NCBI GenBank assembly: GCA_964367145.1
Contig: CAYIWJ010000002.1
Location: 1 to 54,006 of the forward strand
Source of the DNA: JAHFLD01 sp964367145
GTDB lineage: Bacteria; Patescibacteriota; Minisyncoccia; UBA6257; 1-14-0-10-40-38
Direction: 5' to 3'
Length of the DNA stretch: 54,006 bases
Part shown: piece after piece, positions 8,148-16,920 of the stretch
Layout of the letters: the number at the start of each line of letters is the position of its first letter
Position numbering within the stretch: position 1 is the first letter of the stretch
The notes under the pieces: model-generated
What the model saw: the letters and a program-made list of their open reading frames with translations, nothing else
Databases searched by the model: none
Told to the model about the DNA's origin: nothing
Position numbers and translations under genes: made by a program

Positions 8148-10575
8148 TTTGGTGGTAAACAATTACCTCTCTGGTGAATCGCCCGCCGTTTTTAGCATAA
8201 GTATTTACCGTGATGGTGTTTTGTGGCAAAAGCGATAGTGGGTTAATAAAAAATTGATAATGACTGTCGGTTGATGAAAATGAATTTTTTATCGTAACCA
8301 AGAAACCATTAAACAAAATCTCAATCCGATCAATCGCCAAAGGATCAGACAACTCCAATGAAATCTCAAAAGGAGTTGAATTGATGAAAAATCCCGCCGT
8401 CGGTTTGGTTAACGAAATAAAATCCTTTTTTTGAGGCGTAATAAACTGGGATTCCATAAGTGAGGCCGCGCCTGGAATTGGCTGATTATAAACCGAAGGG
8501 GTTGAGGTGGAGAAGCCCGGAATATTGCGACTGGCCCACACCAAAACGCCCTCCTCCCAACGGGTAAACTGTGAATCTTCGGCCGGGTTGATTGGCAAGG
8601 GGCCCAAAGGATCCTTAATTCGGGCGTAATAAAGAATAGAATGAATTTGGGGGTATTGCTTTATTCCATCGGAATAGACCGCGATCGAAGATCCGTTTAG
8701 CATCGGTTTCGCAACCGAAACCAGATCAGGTTTCTGAAAAGCCGCCGCGTCGGTTTTCAAAAGGGCCGCCGCCAAAAACTGGTGCCAAATCGGAACCGCC
8801 GCCAAAATACTGCCGCCCTTTTTCTGCATCGGTTGATTGTCGTTATTGCCTGCCCAAACACCAACTACTAATTTTGGCGTGTAACCCAAAGCCCACGCAT
8901 CTCGGTAATCGTTGGTTGTTCCAGTTTTAAGCGCGACCTCATAGCCAGAAAAAACCGTTTGAGCGAAACTATTTTGAAATAACGGTCTTCGAGCTTCGGG
9001 ATCGGATAAAATATCGTTAATCATTCGGGCGTATTGCGGCTCAATCGCGAGCGTGGAATTGTCTCGATACTTCTCTAAAACAGTTTCTCCGTCTTTGACC
9101 TCAAGAACCATGGTTTGTTTGCGAAAAATTCCATCTTGAGCGAAAACGGCGTAGGCATTGACCAACTCTGCGAGCTTCACCTCGCCACCGCCAAGCACCA
9201 ACGACAAACCGTAACGGTTGCGGTCATTGAGAGTTGTAATCCCAAACTTCTTCAGTATCGCCAGTGTTTGATCAATTCCAGCCAAATACAGGGTTTTAAC
9301 CGACGACACGTTAATTGATTGGGCCAAGCTTTCGCGCATCGTAATCGGTCCGCGAAAAGTATTGTCATAGTTGTGTGGGTGATAACTGCGCTCTGGGTCG
9401 CCGGTGGTATCAAACTCGGTCTCGGTGTCAAAGATTATGGTATTGGACGGATAACCGCGCTCAAAAGCCGCCGCATAGGCAAACGGCTTAATTGATGACC
9501 CTGGTTGCCGAAGTCCTTGGGTTGCCACGTTGAAGTTTCCTTCATTTTCCACATCAAAATAATCTCTTGACCCGACCAAAGCCAGAACTTGTCCGGTAGT
9601 TGGGTCTTCGGCCACCAAAGCGGCATTTTTACCCCTGTATAACTCCTCGTTGCGCGCCGCGCCATCGGCAACGGCTTTTTCGGCGATTTGCTGTAAATCC
9701 CAATCAAGCGTGGTGGTAACCTTGAGTCCGGCCGTTCTAACAAAATCCTCTCCATAGGCGTTGGCTAAATAATCCTGAATTGCAATCACAAAATGAGGCG
9801 CCTTGATTCCAGTAAGTTGTGGCACAAAATTAAGTGCATACTCCCGAGCCTCATCCCGAACTTTTTCGGTTATAAATCCCTCCTTAAACATGCGTTCCAG
9901 TGTTAGATTTTTGCGAGCCAAAAGCTCATCTAAGTGTCCGCCCCACGGCGAATAACGAGTTGGCGCCTTGGCGACGGCGGCCAAAGTTGCCGCTTCCGGC
10001 AATAAAAGATCTTTAGCTGATTTTCCGAAGAACGCCTGGCTCGCCGCCTCCACGCCGTAAGTATTCGCCCCATACGGAATGTAATTTAGATACAAATTTA
10101 GAATCTCATCTTTGGTAAATCGCCGCTCTAACTGGAAGGCGAGCAGAAGCTCCTTAACTTTACGGGTTAGGGTGCGTTCGGGGCTTAAGAAGGCGTTTTT
10201 GGCCAATTGCTGGGTGATGGTAGAGCCACCTTGTAAGGCGCCGCGGTTCCGGAGATCAAACCAAAAGGCTCGCAGTAAAGATTTTGGCTCAAACGCGGCG
10301 TGAGTGTAAAAATTAGCGTCTTCCAGAGCGATTGTCGCCTGTTTCAAAAAAAGAGGAATTGAATCAAAGGGAATAGTCGTTCGCTTTTCCTCGCCATGAA
10401 TTTCATAAAGCAGCACCGCGCCGGTTCGGTCATAGATCTTGGTTGACTGGGGAATTCTCTGCGCCGTAATAAGTTGGGATGATGGCAACGATCTAGCGAT
10501 GTAAAAAAAGAATAAAGCCGCGGTTAAACCGCCGCCAAGCGCCAAAAAAAACAACCAGGCAAAAACCCTTTTCAT
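8134..10575 (-). CDS. Bifunctional class A penicillin-binding protein
   Basis: An 813-residue protein with an N-terminal anchor (about 5-25). The glycosyltransferase domain has catalytic EDANFYTH (E85) and GGSTITQQLAKNAF. The transpeptidase domain has SSIKPF (SxxK), SINVSS (SxN) and KTGTTNDYRDAW (KTG). The C-terminal 150 residues after the transpeptidase form a beta-sandwich-like tail. It polymerises and crosslinks peptidoglycan outside the membrane. The start is supported by a TATACT box 8 nt upstream. It could be called PBP1A or PBP1C-like; sequence alone does not decide. Confidence 0.93.
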   Translation of the reverse strand: MKRVFAWLFFLALGGGLTAALFFFYIARSLPSSQLITAQRIPQSTKIYDRTGAVLLYEIHGEEKRTTIPFDSIPLFLKQATIALEDANFYTHAAFEPKSLLRAFWFDLRNRGALQGGSTITQQLAKNAFLSPERTLTRKVKELLLAFQLERRFTKDEILNLYLNYIPYGANTYGVEAASQAFFGKSAKDLLLPEAATLAAVAKAPTRYSPWGGHLDELLARKNLTLERMFKEGFITEKVRDEAREYALNFVPQLTGIKAPHFVIAIQDYLANAYGEDFVRTAGLKVTTTLDWDLQQIAEKAVADGAARNEELYRGKNAALVAEDPTTGQVLALVGSRDYFDVENEGNFNVATQGLRQPGSSIKPFAYAAAFERGYPSNTIIFDTETEFDTTGDPERSYHPHNYDNTFRGPITMRESLAQSINVSSVKTLYLAGIDQTLAILKKFGITTLNDRNRYGLSLVLGGGEVKLAELVNAYAVFAQDGIFRKQTMVLEVKDGETVLEKYRDNSTLAIEPQYARMINDILSDPEARRPLFQNSFAQTVFSGYEVALKTGTTNDYRDAWALGYTPKLVVGVWAGNNDNQPMQKKGGSILAAVPIWHQFLAAALLKTDAAAFQKPDLVSVAKPMLNGSSIAVYSDGIKQYPQIHSILYYARIKDPLGPLPINPAEDSQFTRWEEGVLVWASRNIPGFSTSTPSVYNQPIPGAASLMESQFITPQKKDFISLTKPTAGFFINSTPFEISLELSDPLAIDRIEILFNGFLVTIKNSFSSTDSHYQFFINPLSLLPQNTITVNTYAKNGGRFTREVIVYHQTNPL

Positions 10576-10611
10576 GTCTTGCCAGTATAAAAGAAGCGGG
10601 GTCTAAAATCA

Positions 10612-10643
10612 AAAAACCGCCCCTCGATTAAGAAAGGGCGGGT
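10612..10643 (-). terminator. Rho-independent terminator of the small acidic protein gene
   Basis: On the minus strand a GC-rich stem (cgccc/gggcg, slightly bulged) is followed by GGTTTTTTGA. It lies between the acidic-protein gene stop (10668) and the PBP promoter. Confidence 0.75.
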
Positions 10644-10667
10644 TTTTGCGCGTAGCCAAATCAAAAG

Positions 10668-10874
10668 TTAATATTCCGGTTCTTCACCCGCTTCATTTTC
10701 ATCAACTTCGGAACCATCTTCGTCAAAATCTTTCTCCGTCAATTCAGAATCATCATCCCCGTCGTTGGTCTCATCAAGTAAGGCATCATCATCCTTAAAA
10801 TTATCGCGTTCTTCATTGTCGTCTCGACGGGTTTTTTTCTTTTGCAAAAGACGAAGTGAATCAAGGCGTTTCAT
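10668..10874 (-). CDS. Small, extremely acidic protein of unknown function
   Basis: A 68-residue protein. The first 17 residues are basic (MKRLDSLRLLQKKKTRR). The rest is almost continuous Asp/Glu (about 30 of 68 residues in total), with no hydrophobic core, so it is probably disordered. I trust it as a gene because it has a consensus promoter (TTGACA/TATAAT) about 48 nt upstream and its own terminator. These point to strong, monocistronic expression. No family is recognised. Polyelectrolyte roles such as histone or ribosome mimicry are only guesses. Confidence 0.65.
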   Translation of the reverse strand: MKRLDSLRLLQKKKTRRDDNEERDNFKDDDALLDETNDGDDDSELTEKDFDEDGSEVDENEAGEEPEY

Positions 10875-10921
10875 CGTGCAAATGTGCTAAAAAAAGATTG
10901 GCGACCTTTTTAATAGCCGCC

Positions 10922-10949
10922 ATTATAGCATGGCGCTTTTGTGTGTCAA
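10922..10949 (-). promoter_or_regulatory. Consensus sigma-70 promoter of the acidic-protein gene
   Basis: Minus-strand TTGACA (10944-10949) and TATAAT (10922-10927) are 16 bp apart, both perfect consensus hexamers. This is the strongest-looking promoter in the window. The leader is about 40 nt and lacks a clear Shine-Dalgarno site. Confidence 0.8.
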
Positions 10950-11025
10950 AAGAGAGTCAAGAATGGAGTTGCTCACAGGGCGTTTAAGATTCCAATTCCT
11001 CTTTAATTGGCTAGCTAATTTTGAT

Positions 11026-11505
11026 TTAAACACGCTTATTTCGATGTAGATAAAAAGTTGCAATCGCGATCGCCAAGGCATCCGAGGCGTCATCGTGGCC
11101 GGTGATTTCGGGAACTCCTAAAAGCAGAGCCACCATTTTGGCAACACTCCGTTTGTCAGCCGCTCCGTAATTAGCCACTGCTTGCTTGATTTCAATTGGG
11201 CGATACTCAAAAACCGGAAGATCGGCGCGCATAATTTCCAATAGCAACACTCCGCGCGCTTCAGCCACACTTAAAGCCGTTTTTTGATTTTTGGAAAAAA
11301 ATAACTTTTCAATGCCAACTATCTCCGGCGCCACCCTAAGCAATAGATCGCGAAAGCCATTACCAAGAGCAAGCAACCTAGCGTTTTGCGTTAATGACTT
11401 AATCTCCAAAGTTCCATAGTCAAGAAGACGCAAGTTGCCATCTTGAGATTCAATCACCCCCCAACCAATTCGGGTTGTTCCGGGATCAACGCCAAGAATT
11501 TTCAT
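11026..11505 (-). CDS. ruvC: Holliday junction endonuclease RuvC
   Basis: A 159-residue protein with the RNase H-like fold acidic residues: D7 in MKILGVDPGTTRIGWG, E in VGIEKLFF (about 66), and the C-terminal GHDDASDALAIAI pair. It cleaves Holliday junctions resolved by RuvAB. It follows yebC by a single base. ruvB (14565) and ruvA (33692) are elsewhere in the window, so the ruv genes are dispersed. Confidence 0.95.
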   Translation of the reverse strand: MKILGVDPGTTRIGWGVIESQDGNLRLLDYGTLEIKSLTQNARLLALGNGFRDLLLRVAPEIVGIEKLFFSKNQKTALSVAEARGVLLLEIMRADLPVFEYRPIEIKQAVANYGAADKRSVAKMVALLLGVPEITGHDDASDALAIAIATFYLHRNKRV

Positions 11506-11506
11506 G

Positions 11507-12055
11507 TCAGCGAGTCGGCCACGAAGCGACGTTGGTGGTTACCGATTCCACGTCCGGGTTATTTTCCAAAGCTTCCACTAAGCGCAAGAGAGTGGCCATG
11601 GTTTCGGAACTAACATCCTGAACAAAACGCGGAATCCATTCTGGCTTTTCAGCGGTCGGCGCCATAAAAGCCCAGGCGGCGCTACCTTGGTCCGCCATTC
11701 TAGCTCCGGCATCTTTAAGAATTTGCTTAACTTCTTGAATAGTTCGGTTGCGATTGTCGGTAGCGCATTCAATGATTAGCGCCGACTTCTCTGGTCCATA
11801 AGCCTCTAGCGCGAGCGTTTCTAAAGAATCGATTGCCGCCGATTTGATTAAAGCCCGTTCAATATTTTCTTGAGGCACGTTGGCGGCGCGAGCTTTTTCA
11901 ATCGCCGAGCGCAAGCGGGGATTAAACGCCGGATTTGATTGTTCTCGGGCCGCGACGGAAATGGTCTTTAAAAGTTTAGAAAAAAGAACTCCTCGTTTTT
12001 TATCGGTTGTCTCTTTTTTGTGTTTAATCTGATGCCACTTGGAATGTCCCGACAT
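11507..12055 (-). CDS. yebC: YebC/PmpR-family protein, shortened
   Basis: The conserved N-terminus MSGHSKWHQIKHKKETTDKKRG fixes the start at ATG 12055. An ATG-less extension upstream was ignored, and a TATAGT box sits 6 nt before it. Family motifs NVPQENIERA, ECATDNRNRT and GSAAWAF are present. The protein is only 182 residues against about 240-250 normally. The missing roughly 60 residues lie between AWAF and the C-terminal LENNPDVESVTTNV, so one domain is largely gone. The family includes transcription regulators and factors proposed to relieve ribosome stalling. Gene order yebC-ruvC is common. Confidence 0.88.
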   Translation of the reverse strand: MSGHSKWHQIKHKKETTDKKRGVLFSKLLKTISVAAREQSNPAFNPRLRSAIEKARAANVPQENIERALIKSAAIDSLETLALEAYGPEKSALIIECATDNRNRTIQEVKQILKDAGARMADQGSAAWAFMAPTAEKPEWIPRFVQDVSSETMATLLRLVEALENNPDVESVTTNVASWPTR

Positions 12056-12091
12056 GGCACCACTATACAAAAATGCTCGGCGGGGAGCAAG

Positions 12092-12124
12092 AAAAAAGCC
12101 CCGCTATTTTTAATAGGCGGGGCT
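12092..12124 (-). terminator. Terminator of the lipoprotein gene
   Basis: Minus strand: AGCCCCGC (12097-12104) pairs with GCGGGGCT (12117-12124). The inner TATT/AATA pairs continue the stem, and a TTTTTTC tract follows. Confidence 0.85.
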
Positions 12125-12135
12125 AAGTTAAAAAA

Positions 12136-12486
12136 TCAACGCAAGTTTTCCGGACCGACTTGCCAAACTTCGCTTCGGCGATCGTAGCCCGAAACATAGA
12201 ACCTGCGGGCGGCGCTTCCAAAAGAGCCTTGACTCTGTGGGTTTCGGGCCAGAACCGTGATCGCGGTCTCGGCGTAATCACCCGACCAGTTGTGGAAGCC
12301 GACGCGCGCGTACTCCCCCGGGGGAATAACGCCCTTCGAAAAGCCATCAACCAGAAGTTCCAACTCGAATTGAGTACCGTTGACGATCGTGACGTGAGTC
12401 TTGTTCCACGGAATGTTGGTTTCTACGCTCACACATCCGGTACCGAGCAGGCACAGAAAAAGCAAAAAGAACGGCACTCGACGCAT
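12136..12486 (-). CDS. Putative secreted lipoprotein
   Basis: The start is taken at ATG 12486 because AAAAAGGAG lies 5 nt upstream; a GTG two codons earlier falls inside that site. The 116-residue product has a signal peptide with a clear lipobox LLGTGC (Cys16). The mature part is about 100 residues, beta-rich (HVTIVNGTQFELELLVDGF...), without a family I recognise. It has its own promoter (TTGACA/TATGTT) and terminator, so it is a single-gene unit. Confidence 0.75.
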   Translation of the reverse strand: MRRVPFFLLFLCLLGTGCVSVETNIPWNKTHVTIVNGTQFELELLVDGFSKGVIPPGEYARVGFHNWSGDYAETAITVLARNPQSQGSFGSAARRFYVSGYDRRSEVWQVGPENLR

Positions 12487-12530
12487 GGGCACTCCTTTTT
12501 GTGTTGGCCATACAGAAAAGAACTCCTAGA

Positions 12531-12559
12531 AACATATCAGATACATAGGCGTTTGTCAA
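12531..12559 (-). promoter_or_regulatory. Promoter of the lipoprotein gene
   Basis: Minus-strand TTGACA (12554-12559), 17-bp spacer, TATGTT (12531-12536). It gives a leader of roughly 37 nt carrying a strong AAGGAG ribosome site. Confidence 0.7.
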
Positions 12560-12649
12560 TAGCAGAAAAAACCACCCCCAAGCAACTCATCGCGTAAAGT
12601 TTATTCTTGCGCTTGGTTATCTTTGCCTCTAACATAAAGAAAGAGAAAC

Positions 12650-14320
12650 ATGCAGCCAGCCCCATCCAAGTTAAGCAATATTCTCACCAAAGCGCGCGAG
12701 GCCGGCGAGGAGCGGGAAGCCGAGCGACGAGCCAAGGAGTTGGGCTTGCCCTATGTCAATCTAACAACCTCGCCGCTTGAGGTCGAGGCTCTGGCGCTCG
12801 TACCCGAAGCGCGGGCTCGCGCCTTGCAAATCGCCGTTTTTGAGGCCAACGAAAGTCGGGCGGCGCTCGCCGTTTTGGAACCAAAAAATCCCGAGGTGCA
12901 AAAATTGGTCGGCGAGCTTGAGGGTCAAAATCGCAAAATCGTAGTTTGTTTAGCCTCGCCTCGTGGTTTGCGACACGCTTGGGAATCGTATCGCTTCACC
13001 GTCAAGCCAACCAAAGAAATAACCGGTCGGGTAGAAATAGAAAAAGAACGCGTCCAGGAATTACGAACTAAACTGGTTGGCTTGCCGCAAATCGAAACAG
13101 TTGCCCGAGAGTTTGACTTTGAAGAAGGATCGGTAACGGCATTCTTAGAAATAATTCTTGCTGGCGCGCTGGCCAATCGCGCCTCGGATATCCACTTTGA
13201 GTCCGAAGAAAAAGCCGTCAAACTCCGATATCGCATTGATGGCATTTTACACGACATCGCCAAATCGGTTCCGATTTTCTTTTATCGGAAAATAACTTCG
13301 CGCCTCAAGCTTCTCTCTGGAATCAAGTTAAATATTCAAGATCGTCCTCAAGACGGGCGGTTCACCATCGAATTGCCAGAAAAAGCCATTGAAATCCGAG
13401 TTGCCATGGCGCCAGCCGAGTATGGCGAAATTATAGTTCTTCGGATTCTTGATCCCGATTCAATTTTGAGTCTCGTGGATCTTGGTATTCGCGAAGACGA
13501 CCTGCAGATGATTCAAATTGAGCTGGATCGACCGCACGGGATGATTTTGAATACCGGCCCTACTGGTTCTGGTAAAACAACGACGCTTTACGCATTTTTG
13601 CGCGCCAAAAAAACACCGGAGATCAAAATAATCACCATTGAAGACCCAATTGAATATCATTTGGAAGGCATTGAACAAACCCAAGTTGATGAAGAAGGCG
13701 GCTACACCTTCGCCAACGGTCTGCGCTCAATTTTACGCCAAGACCCAGACTCAATTCTGGTTGGAGAAATTCGCGACCAAGAAACGGCGGAGATCGCCCT
13801 CCAAGCGGCGCTGACCGGACACTTGGTATTTTCTACCATTCACGCCAACGAAGCCGCCGGCGCTATTCCGCGCTTGTTGGATTTGGGCGTTAAACCAACC
13901 AGCATCGGTCCCGGTATGAATTTGATTATCAGCCAGCGTCTAGTTCGCCGGCTTTGCGAACAATGCAAAAAGCCAATGACCCTTGACGCTCGGCAAATAA
14001 AACGATTCGGAGATTTTATTGGACAATTACCGGGGCGGGTAAAAAAAGAAAACTACGCGGAAATTAAACTTTGGTGTCCGGAGGGTTGTGAATCTTGCGG
14101 TCATCTCGGATTCAAAGGTCGCGTCGGCATTTATGAAATTTTAGTCACCGATGAAGCGCTGGAACCGCTTATTCTTAACAAAGCGGGGGAGACGGAGCTT
14201 GCGCGCTATGCCAATAAGCGTGGTATGGTAACCATGCAGGCCGATGGAATCCTAAAGGCTTTGCGGGGGGTAACGACCGTTGACGAAGTGATTCGCGAAA
14301 CCGGTCAATTGCTCTGGTAG
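12650..14320 (+). CDS. pilB: Type IV pilus assembly ATPase PilB/GspE
   Basis: A 556-residue protein. The N-terminal MshE-type domain (1-125) is followed by the ATPase core with GPTGSGKTTTLYAFL (Walker A about 302-309), an Asp box (IEDPIEY) and Walker B-like ILVGEIRD. The His box (GHLVFSTIHANEA) follows. A tetracysteine zinc site (CEQC and CPEGCESC near 435-485) is typical of PilB. It powers pilus extension. No pilC, pilT or pilin gene is next to it here. Pili are common in CPR and likely serve attachment or DNA uptake. Confidence 0.93.
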   Translation: MQPAPSKLSNILTKAREAGEEREAERRAKELGLPYVNLTTSPLEVEALALVPEARARALQIAVFEANESRAALAVLEPKNPEVQKLVGELEGQNRKIVVCLASPRGLRHAWESYRFTVKPTKEITGRVEIEKERVQELRTKLVGLPQIETVAREFDFEEGSVTAFLEIILAGALANRASDIHFESEEKAVKLRYRIDGILHDIAKSVPIFFYRKITSRLKLLSGIKLNIQDRPQDGRFTIELPEKAIEIRVAMAPAEYGEIIVLRILDPDSILSLVDLGIREDDLQMIQIELDRPHGMILNTGPTGSGKTTTLYAFLRAKKTPEIKIITIEDPIEYHLEGIEQTQVDEEGGYTFANGLRSILRQDPDSILVGEIRDQETAEIALQAALTGHLVFSTIHANEAAGAIPRLLDLGVKPTSIGPGMNLIISQRLVRRLCEQCKKPMTLDARQIKRFGDFIGQLPGRVKKENYAEIKLWCPEGCESCGHLGFKGRVGIYEILVTDEALEPLILNKAGETELARYANKRGMVTMQADGILKALRGVTTVDEVIRETGQLLW

Positions 14321-14330
14321 AGATCGGCTA

Positions 14331-14470
14331 GTTTAAAAATCTTGATCTGTGGGCATTGAGTTCTTTCATGAGATATAAAAGAGATTAGAATTTTTCCGAG
14401 GCGTGACCCAGCCGAAGCCAAATCAGCCGAACTAAGAAAAATTCCGAGTGCCCACAGGTCAAGACTTTTA
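14331..14470. repeat. Nested intergenic inverted repeat between pilB and ruvB
   Basis: Outer arms CTTGATCTGTGGGCA (14341-14355) and TGCCCACAGGTCAAG (14449-14463) pair fully as RNA with one G-U. The stem extends outward imperfectly through flanking A/T runs. Inner arms GAATTTTTC (14388-14396) and GAAAAATTC (14436-14444) are both followed by CGAG. No U-tract follows, so it does not look like a terminator. The rest of 14321-14564 contains no gene. Confidence 0.7.
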
Positions 14471-14564
14471 ACGGAGTTCCATTTAAATACAATCCCCAAC
14501 ACCCTGTCAATGACCGTCAAAATCTAGCATATAAAAAACTATTTGTCAATAGGCCAAGAATTTC

Positions 14565-15560
14565 ATGGAAAAACCCACCGACCGGAGCCTTCTCAAAACC
14601 AAAAATGAGCCAATTGATCTGGTTTTACGCCCAAAATCTTGGGATGAGTATGTTGGTCAAGAAAAGATCAAGCGCCACCTGCTCATAATGCTGGAGGCCG
14701 CCAAAAAACGCGGCGAGACCTGCGACCATCTCCTGTTTTACGGCCAAGCTGGTTTGGGCAAAACCACGCTTGCGCATTTAGTGGCAGAACAACTTGGGGC
14801 TAAACTCAAAGTAACCGCCGGTCCGGCGCTGGAAAAAATGGCGGACTTGGCTGGGGTTCTTACTAATCTGGAAAAGGGCGATATTCTCTTCATTGATGAG
14901 ATCCATCGTCTCAACCGGATGATTGAAGAGGTTCTTTATCCAGCCATGGAAAGTCGCAAACTAAATATTGTGGTTGGCAAAGGTCCGGGCGCGCGAACCC
15001 TTTCGTTGGATCTGCCAGCTTTTACCATTGTTGGAGCGACCACGCGCGCCAATCTCATTTCTGCCCCGCTTCGTTCGCGGTTTGGCGCCTCGTTTCGGTT
15101 GGATTATTATGAGACCGCAGATATCGAGACCATTATCAATCGTTCAGCCAACTTGCTAAATCTTAGGATCGCCCCCGAAGGCGCCACCATGCTCGCCAAA
15201 GCTTCGCGCGCCACCCCCCGGGTAGCCAATCGACTTTTAAAGCGGTTGCGTGATTACATGGAAGTCCACTCCATTGAGCGCGCTGATTCAGAAATGGTTA
15301 AAAAAACACTTGACCTCCTTGAGATTGATGAGCGGGGACTAGAGCTTCAAGACCGCCTCCTATTGGAAACAATCATCAGTAAATTCAAAGGCGGTCCGGT
15401 TGGCGTGGCAACTCTGGCCGCCTCACTGGGCGACGATCGGGGAATCGTGGAGGATGTCTACGAACCATATCTCTTAAGTATCGGTTTCTTGAAGCGGACT
15501 CAATCCGGTCGGGTAGCCACCGAAGCCGCCTATGAACACCTCGGTCACGCCATCCCCTAA
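14565..15560 (+). CDS. ruvB: Holliday junction branch-migration helicase RuvB
   Basis: A 331-residue AAA+ protein: RPKSWDEYVGQEKIKRHL, Walker A GQAGLGKTTLAH, DEIHRLNRMIEEVLYPAME, the arginine sensor region GATTRANLISAPLRSRFG, and the C-terminal winged helix with GGPVGVATLAASLGDD. It drives branch migration with RuvA. Length is normal for the family. Confidence 0.97.
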   Translation: MEKPTDRSLLKTKNEPIDLVLRPKSWDEYVGQEKIKRHLLIMLEAAKKRGETCDHLLFYGQAGLGKTTLAHLVAEQLGAKLKVTAGPALEKMADLAGVLTNLEKGDILFIDEIHRLNRMIEEVLYPAMESRKLNIVVGKGPGARTLSLDLPAFTIVGATTRANLISAPLRSRFGASFRLDYYETADIETIINRSANLLNLRIAPEGATMLAKASRATPRVANRLLKRLRDYMEVHSIERADSEMVKKTLDLLEIDERGLELQDRLLLETIISKFKGGPVGVATLAASLGDDRGIVEDVYEPYLLSIGFLKRTQSGRVATEAAYEHLGHAIP

Positions 15561-15810
15561 AAATATTTCGGTTGGCGCTCAAGCGTTACTAGTAGCTAAA
15601 GTAATTCCGGCGTCGGCTAAAAAGGAAATCTTATTCGAAGACCCCGCAGACTTCGCGCCGCTTTCTGAATCTCTGGAATCAAGCTACGTCGTTTCTTTGG
15701 CAACTCTGGCGCTCTTAGTCGGAGCCATCGCCTGGATTGTTGTCTGGGCTTTAAAAGATTGGCCTACCGCAAAAAAATCAACCCATGAACCAGAAGATAA
15801 TCCATTCTAA
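15532..15810 (+). CDS. Small single-pass membrane protein
   Basis: A 92-residue protein overlapping the ruvB end by 29 nt and the tsaE start by 26 nt. It has one strong membrane helix at about 51-73 (SSYVVSLATLALLVGAIAWI), a polar N-terminus and an acidic tail (HEPEDNPF). Its position inside a continuous rightward series supports reality. The function is unknown and no family is recognised. Confidence 0.55.
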   Translation: MNTSVTPSPKNISVGAQALLVAKVIPASAKKEILFEDPADFAPLSESLESSYVVSLATLALLVGAIAWIVVWALKDWPTAKKSTHEPEDNPF

Positions 15811-16216
15811 AAGCGTCGCCGAAACCCAGGCCTTTGGCGCTTCTTGCGCCAAGGTCAATCAAAGAATCTGGGCCCTGACCGGAAACTTGGGCGCCGGCAA
15901 AACAACTTTTTCCCAAGGTTTTATTACCGCGCTCGGCATCAAGACGCCGGTTCTAAGCCCAACCTTCACCATTTTTCGAGTGTATCCTTTAGCCAATGGA
16001 CGAAGGTTATATCATATAGACCTCTATCGTCTTGATCTCAAATCCGAACTGGAGCCGCTCGGACTCAAGGATATTCTAGACGACAGCCAAAATATCGTTC
16101 TGATTGAATGGGCCGAAAAAGCGCCACATTTGATTCCAAAAGAAGCGACCTGGCTTACCTTCGAGCACGAACTTCCCCACGGCAAAGTTCGCATCATCCA
16201 AAGTGGGGCGTTATAA
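15785..16216 (+). CDS. tsaE: tRNA threonylcarbamoyladenosine biosynthesis ATPase TsaE
   Basis: A 143-residue P-loop protein with LTGNLGAGKTTFSQGF (residues 31-46), SPTFTIFRVYP, the HIDLYRL motif and VLIEWAEKAP, all hallmarks of TsaE. It acts with TsaB and TsaD to make t6A37 in ANN-decoding tRNAs. tsaB and tsaD are not visible in this window. The next 116 nt before the Nudix gene hold no recognisable gene. Confidence 0.93.
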   Translation: MNQKIIHSKSVAETQAFGASCAKVNQRIWALTGNLGAGKTTFSQGFITALGIKTPVLSPTFTIFRVYPLANGRRLYHIDLYRLDLKSELEPLGLKDILDDSQNIVLIEWAEKAPHLIPKEATWLTFEHELPHGKVRIIQSGAL

Positions 16217-16332
16217 TCAACGAAGACGCCAAAGTTTTCAGTCAATTTCTAACCGAAAACAGCTTGAAATTAATCGCGTAATTTTATCAAGCCGGACAAA
16301 CACCCCTCAAAGAATCACGATCTTAATAGCGC

Positions 16333-16920
16333 ATGGAACAAAAACAGCCAGATCAAAATCAGTTAAAAAAACCACTAGCGCGGATTATTTCCGCCGGTAT
16401 TATTATTTTTCGCCACACCCCAGAGGGGCCAAAATTTCTCCTACTCTATCACGGCCGCAATTATTGGAACTTTCCCAAGGGGAAGCTGGAACTCGACGAG
16501 CGTAGTTTTGACGCGGCGCTTCGCGAAGTTGAAGAAGAGACGGGTATCAAAAAAAGCCAACTGCGAATCGTAGGCGATTTCAAAACCCAGGAGCGTTTTA
16601 TCTTCCAGCGCGGTGCCGAAAAAATGCTCAAGATCGTCATCTTGTATCTCGCCGAAACCAACGCCACCACCGTGGTAGTCTCCCACGAGCATGAGGGCTA
16701 TGCTTGGTTTACCTACGCTGGGGCCAGGCGCGTTCTGATTAAATATAAAGACAGTACCCGAATTTTAAAAAATGCCTATGAGTTCATTCACAAAGGCCGT
16801 GTACCGGGTAGTCGCGCGCATCCCCAAGGGCCAGGTTCTAACCTACCGCGAAGTGGCGCGGAAGGCCGGACGCCCCCAAGCCTACCGAGCGGTGGGCAAC
16901 ATCTTGAACCGCAACCCTAA
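16333..16920 (+). CDS. Nudix hydrolase with out-of-frame C-terminal extension
   Basis: The Nudix box G-x5-E-x7-REVEEETG is at residues 50-72 (GKLELDERSFDAALREVEEETG), in a standard fold of about 150 residues. It hydrolyses a nucleoside diphosphate-linked substrate, possibly Ap4A judging by the bis(5'-nucleosyl)-tetraphosphatase-like sequence. Residues about 148-195 are translated from DNA that also encodes the alkyltransferase in another frame. They have a Pro/Gly/Ser/Arg composition unlike the rest. The natural stop near 16780 has probably been lost, giving a 149-nt gene overlap. Confidence 0.85.
   Translation: MEQKQPDQNQLKKPLARIISAGIIIFRHTPEGPKFLLLYHGRNYWNFPKGKLELDERSFDAALREVEEETGIKKSQLRIVGDFKTQERFIFQRGAEKMLKIVILYLAETNATTVVVSHEHEGYAWFTYAGARRVLIKYKDSTRILKNAYEFIHKGRVPGSRAHPQGPGSNLPRSGAEGRTPPSLPSGGQHLEPQP

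Noticed and set aside
15060..15582. Open frames inside ruvB on both strands
   Set aside because: They are alternative-frame shadows of a well-conserved gene with no start signals of their own.
16217..16332. Short frame after tsaE resembling a protein tail (ends SLKLIA)
   Set aside because: Only about 23 codons, with no start codon. It may be a gene remnant but cannot be supported.
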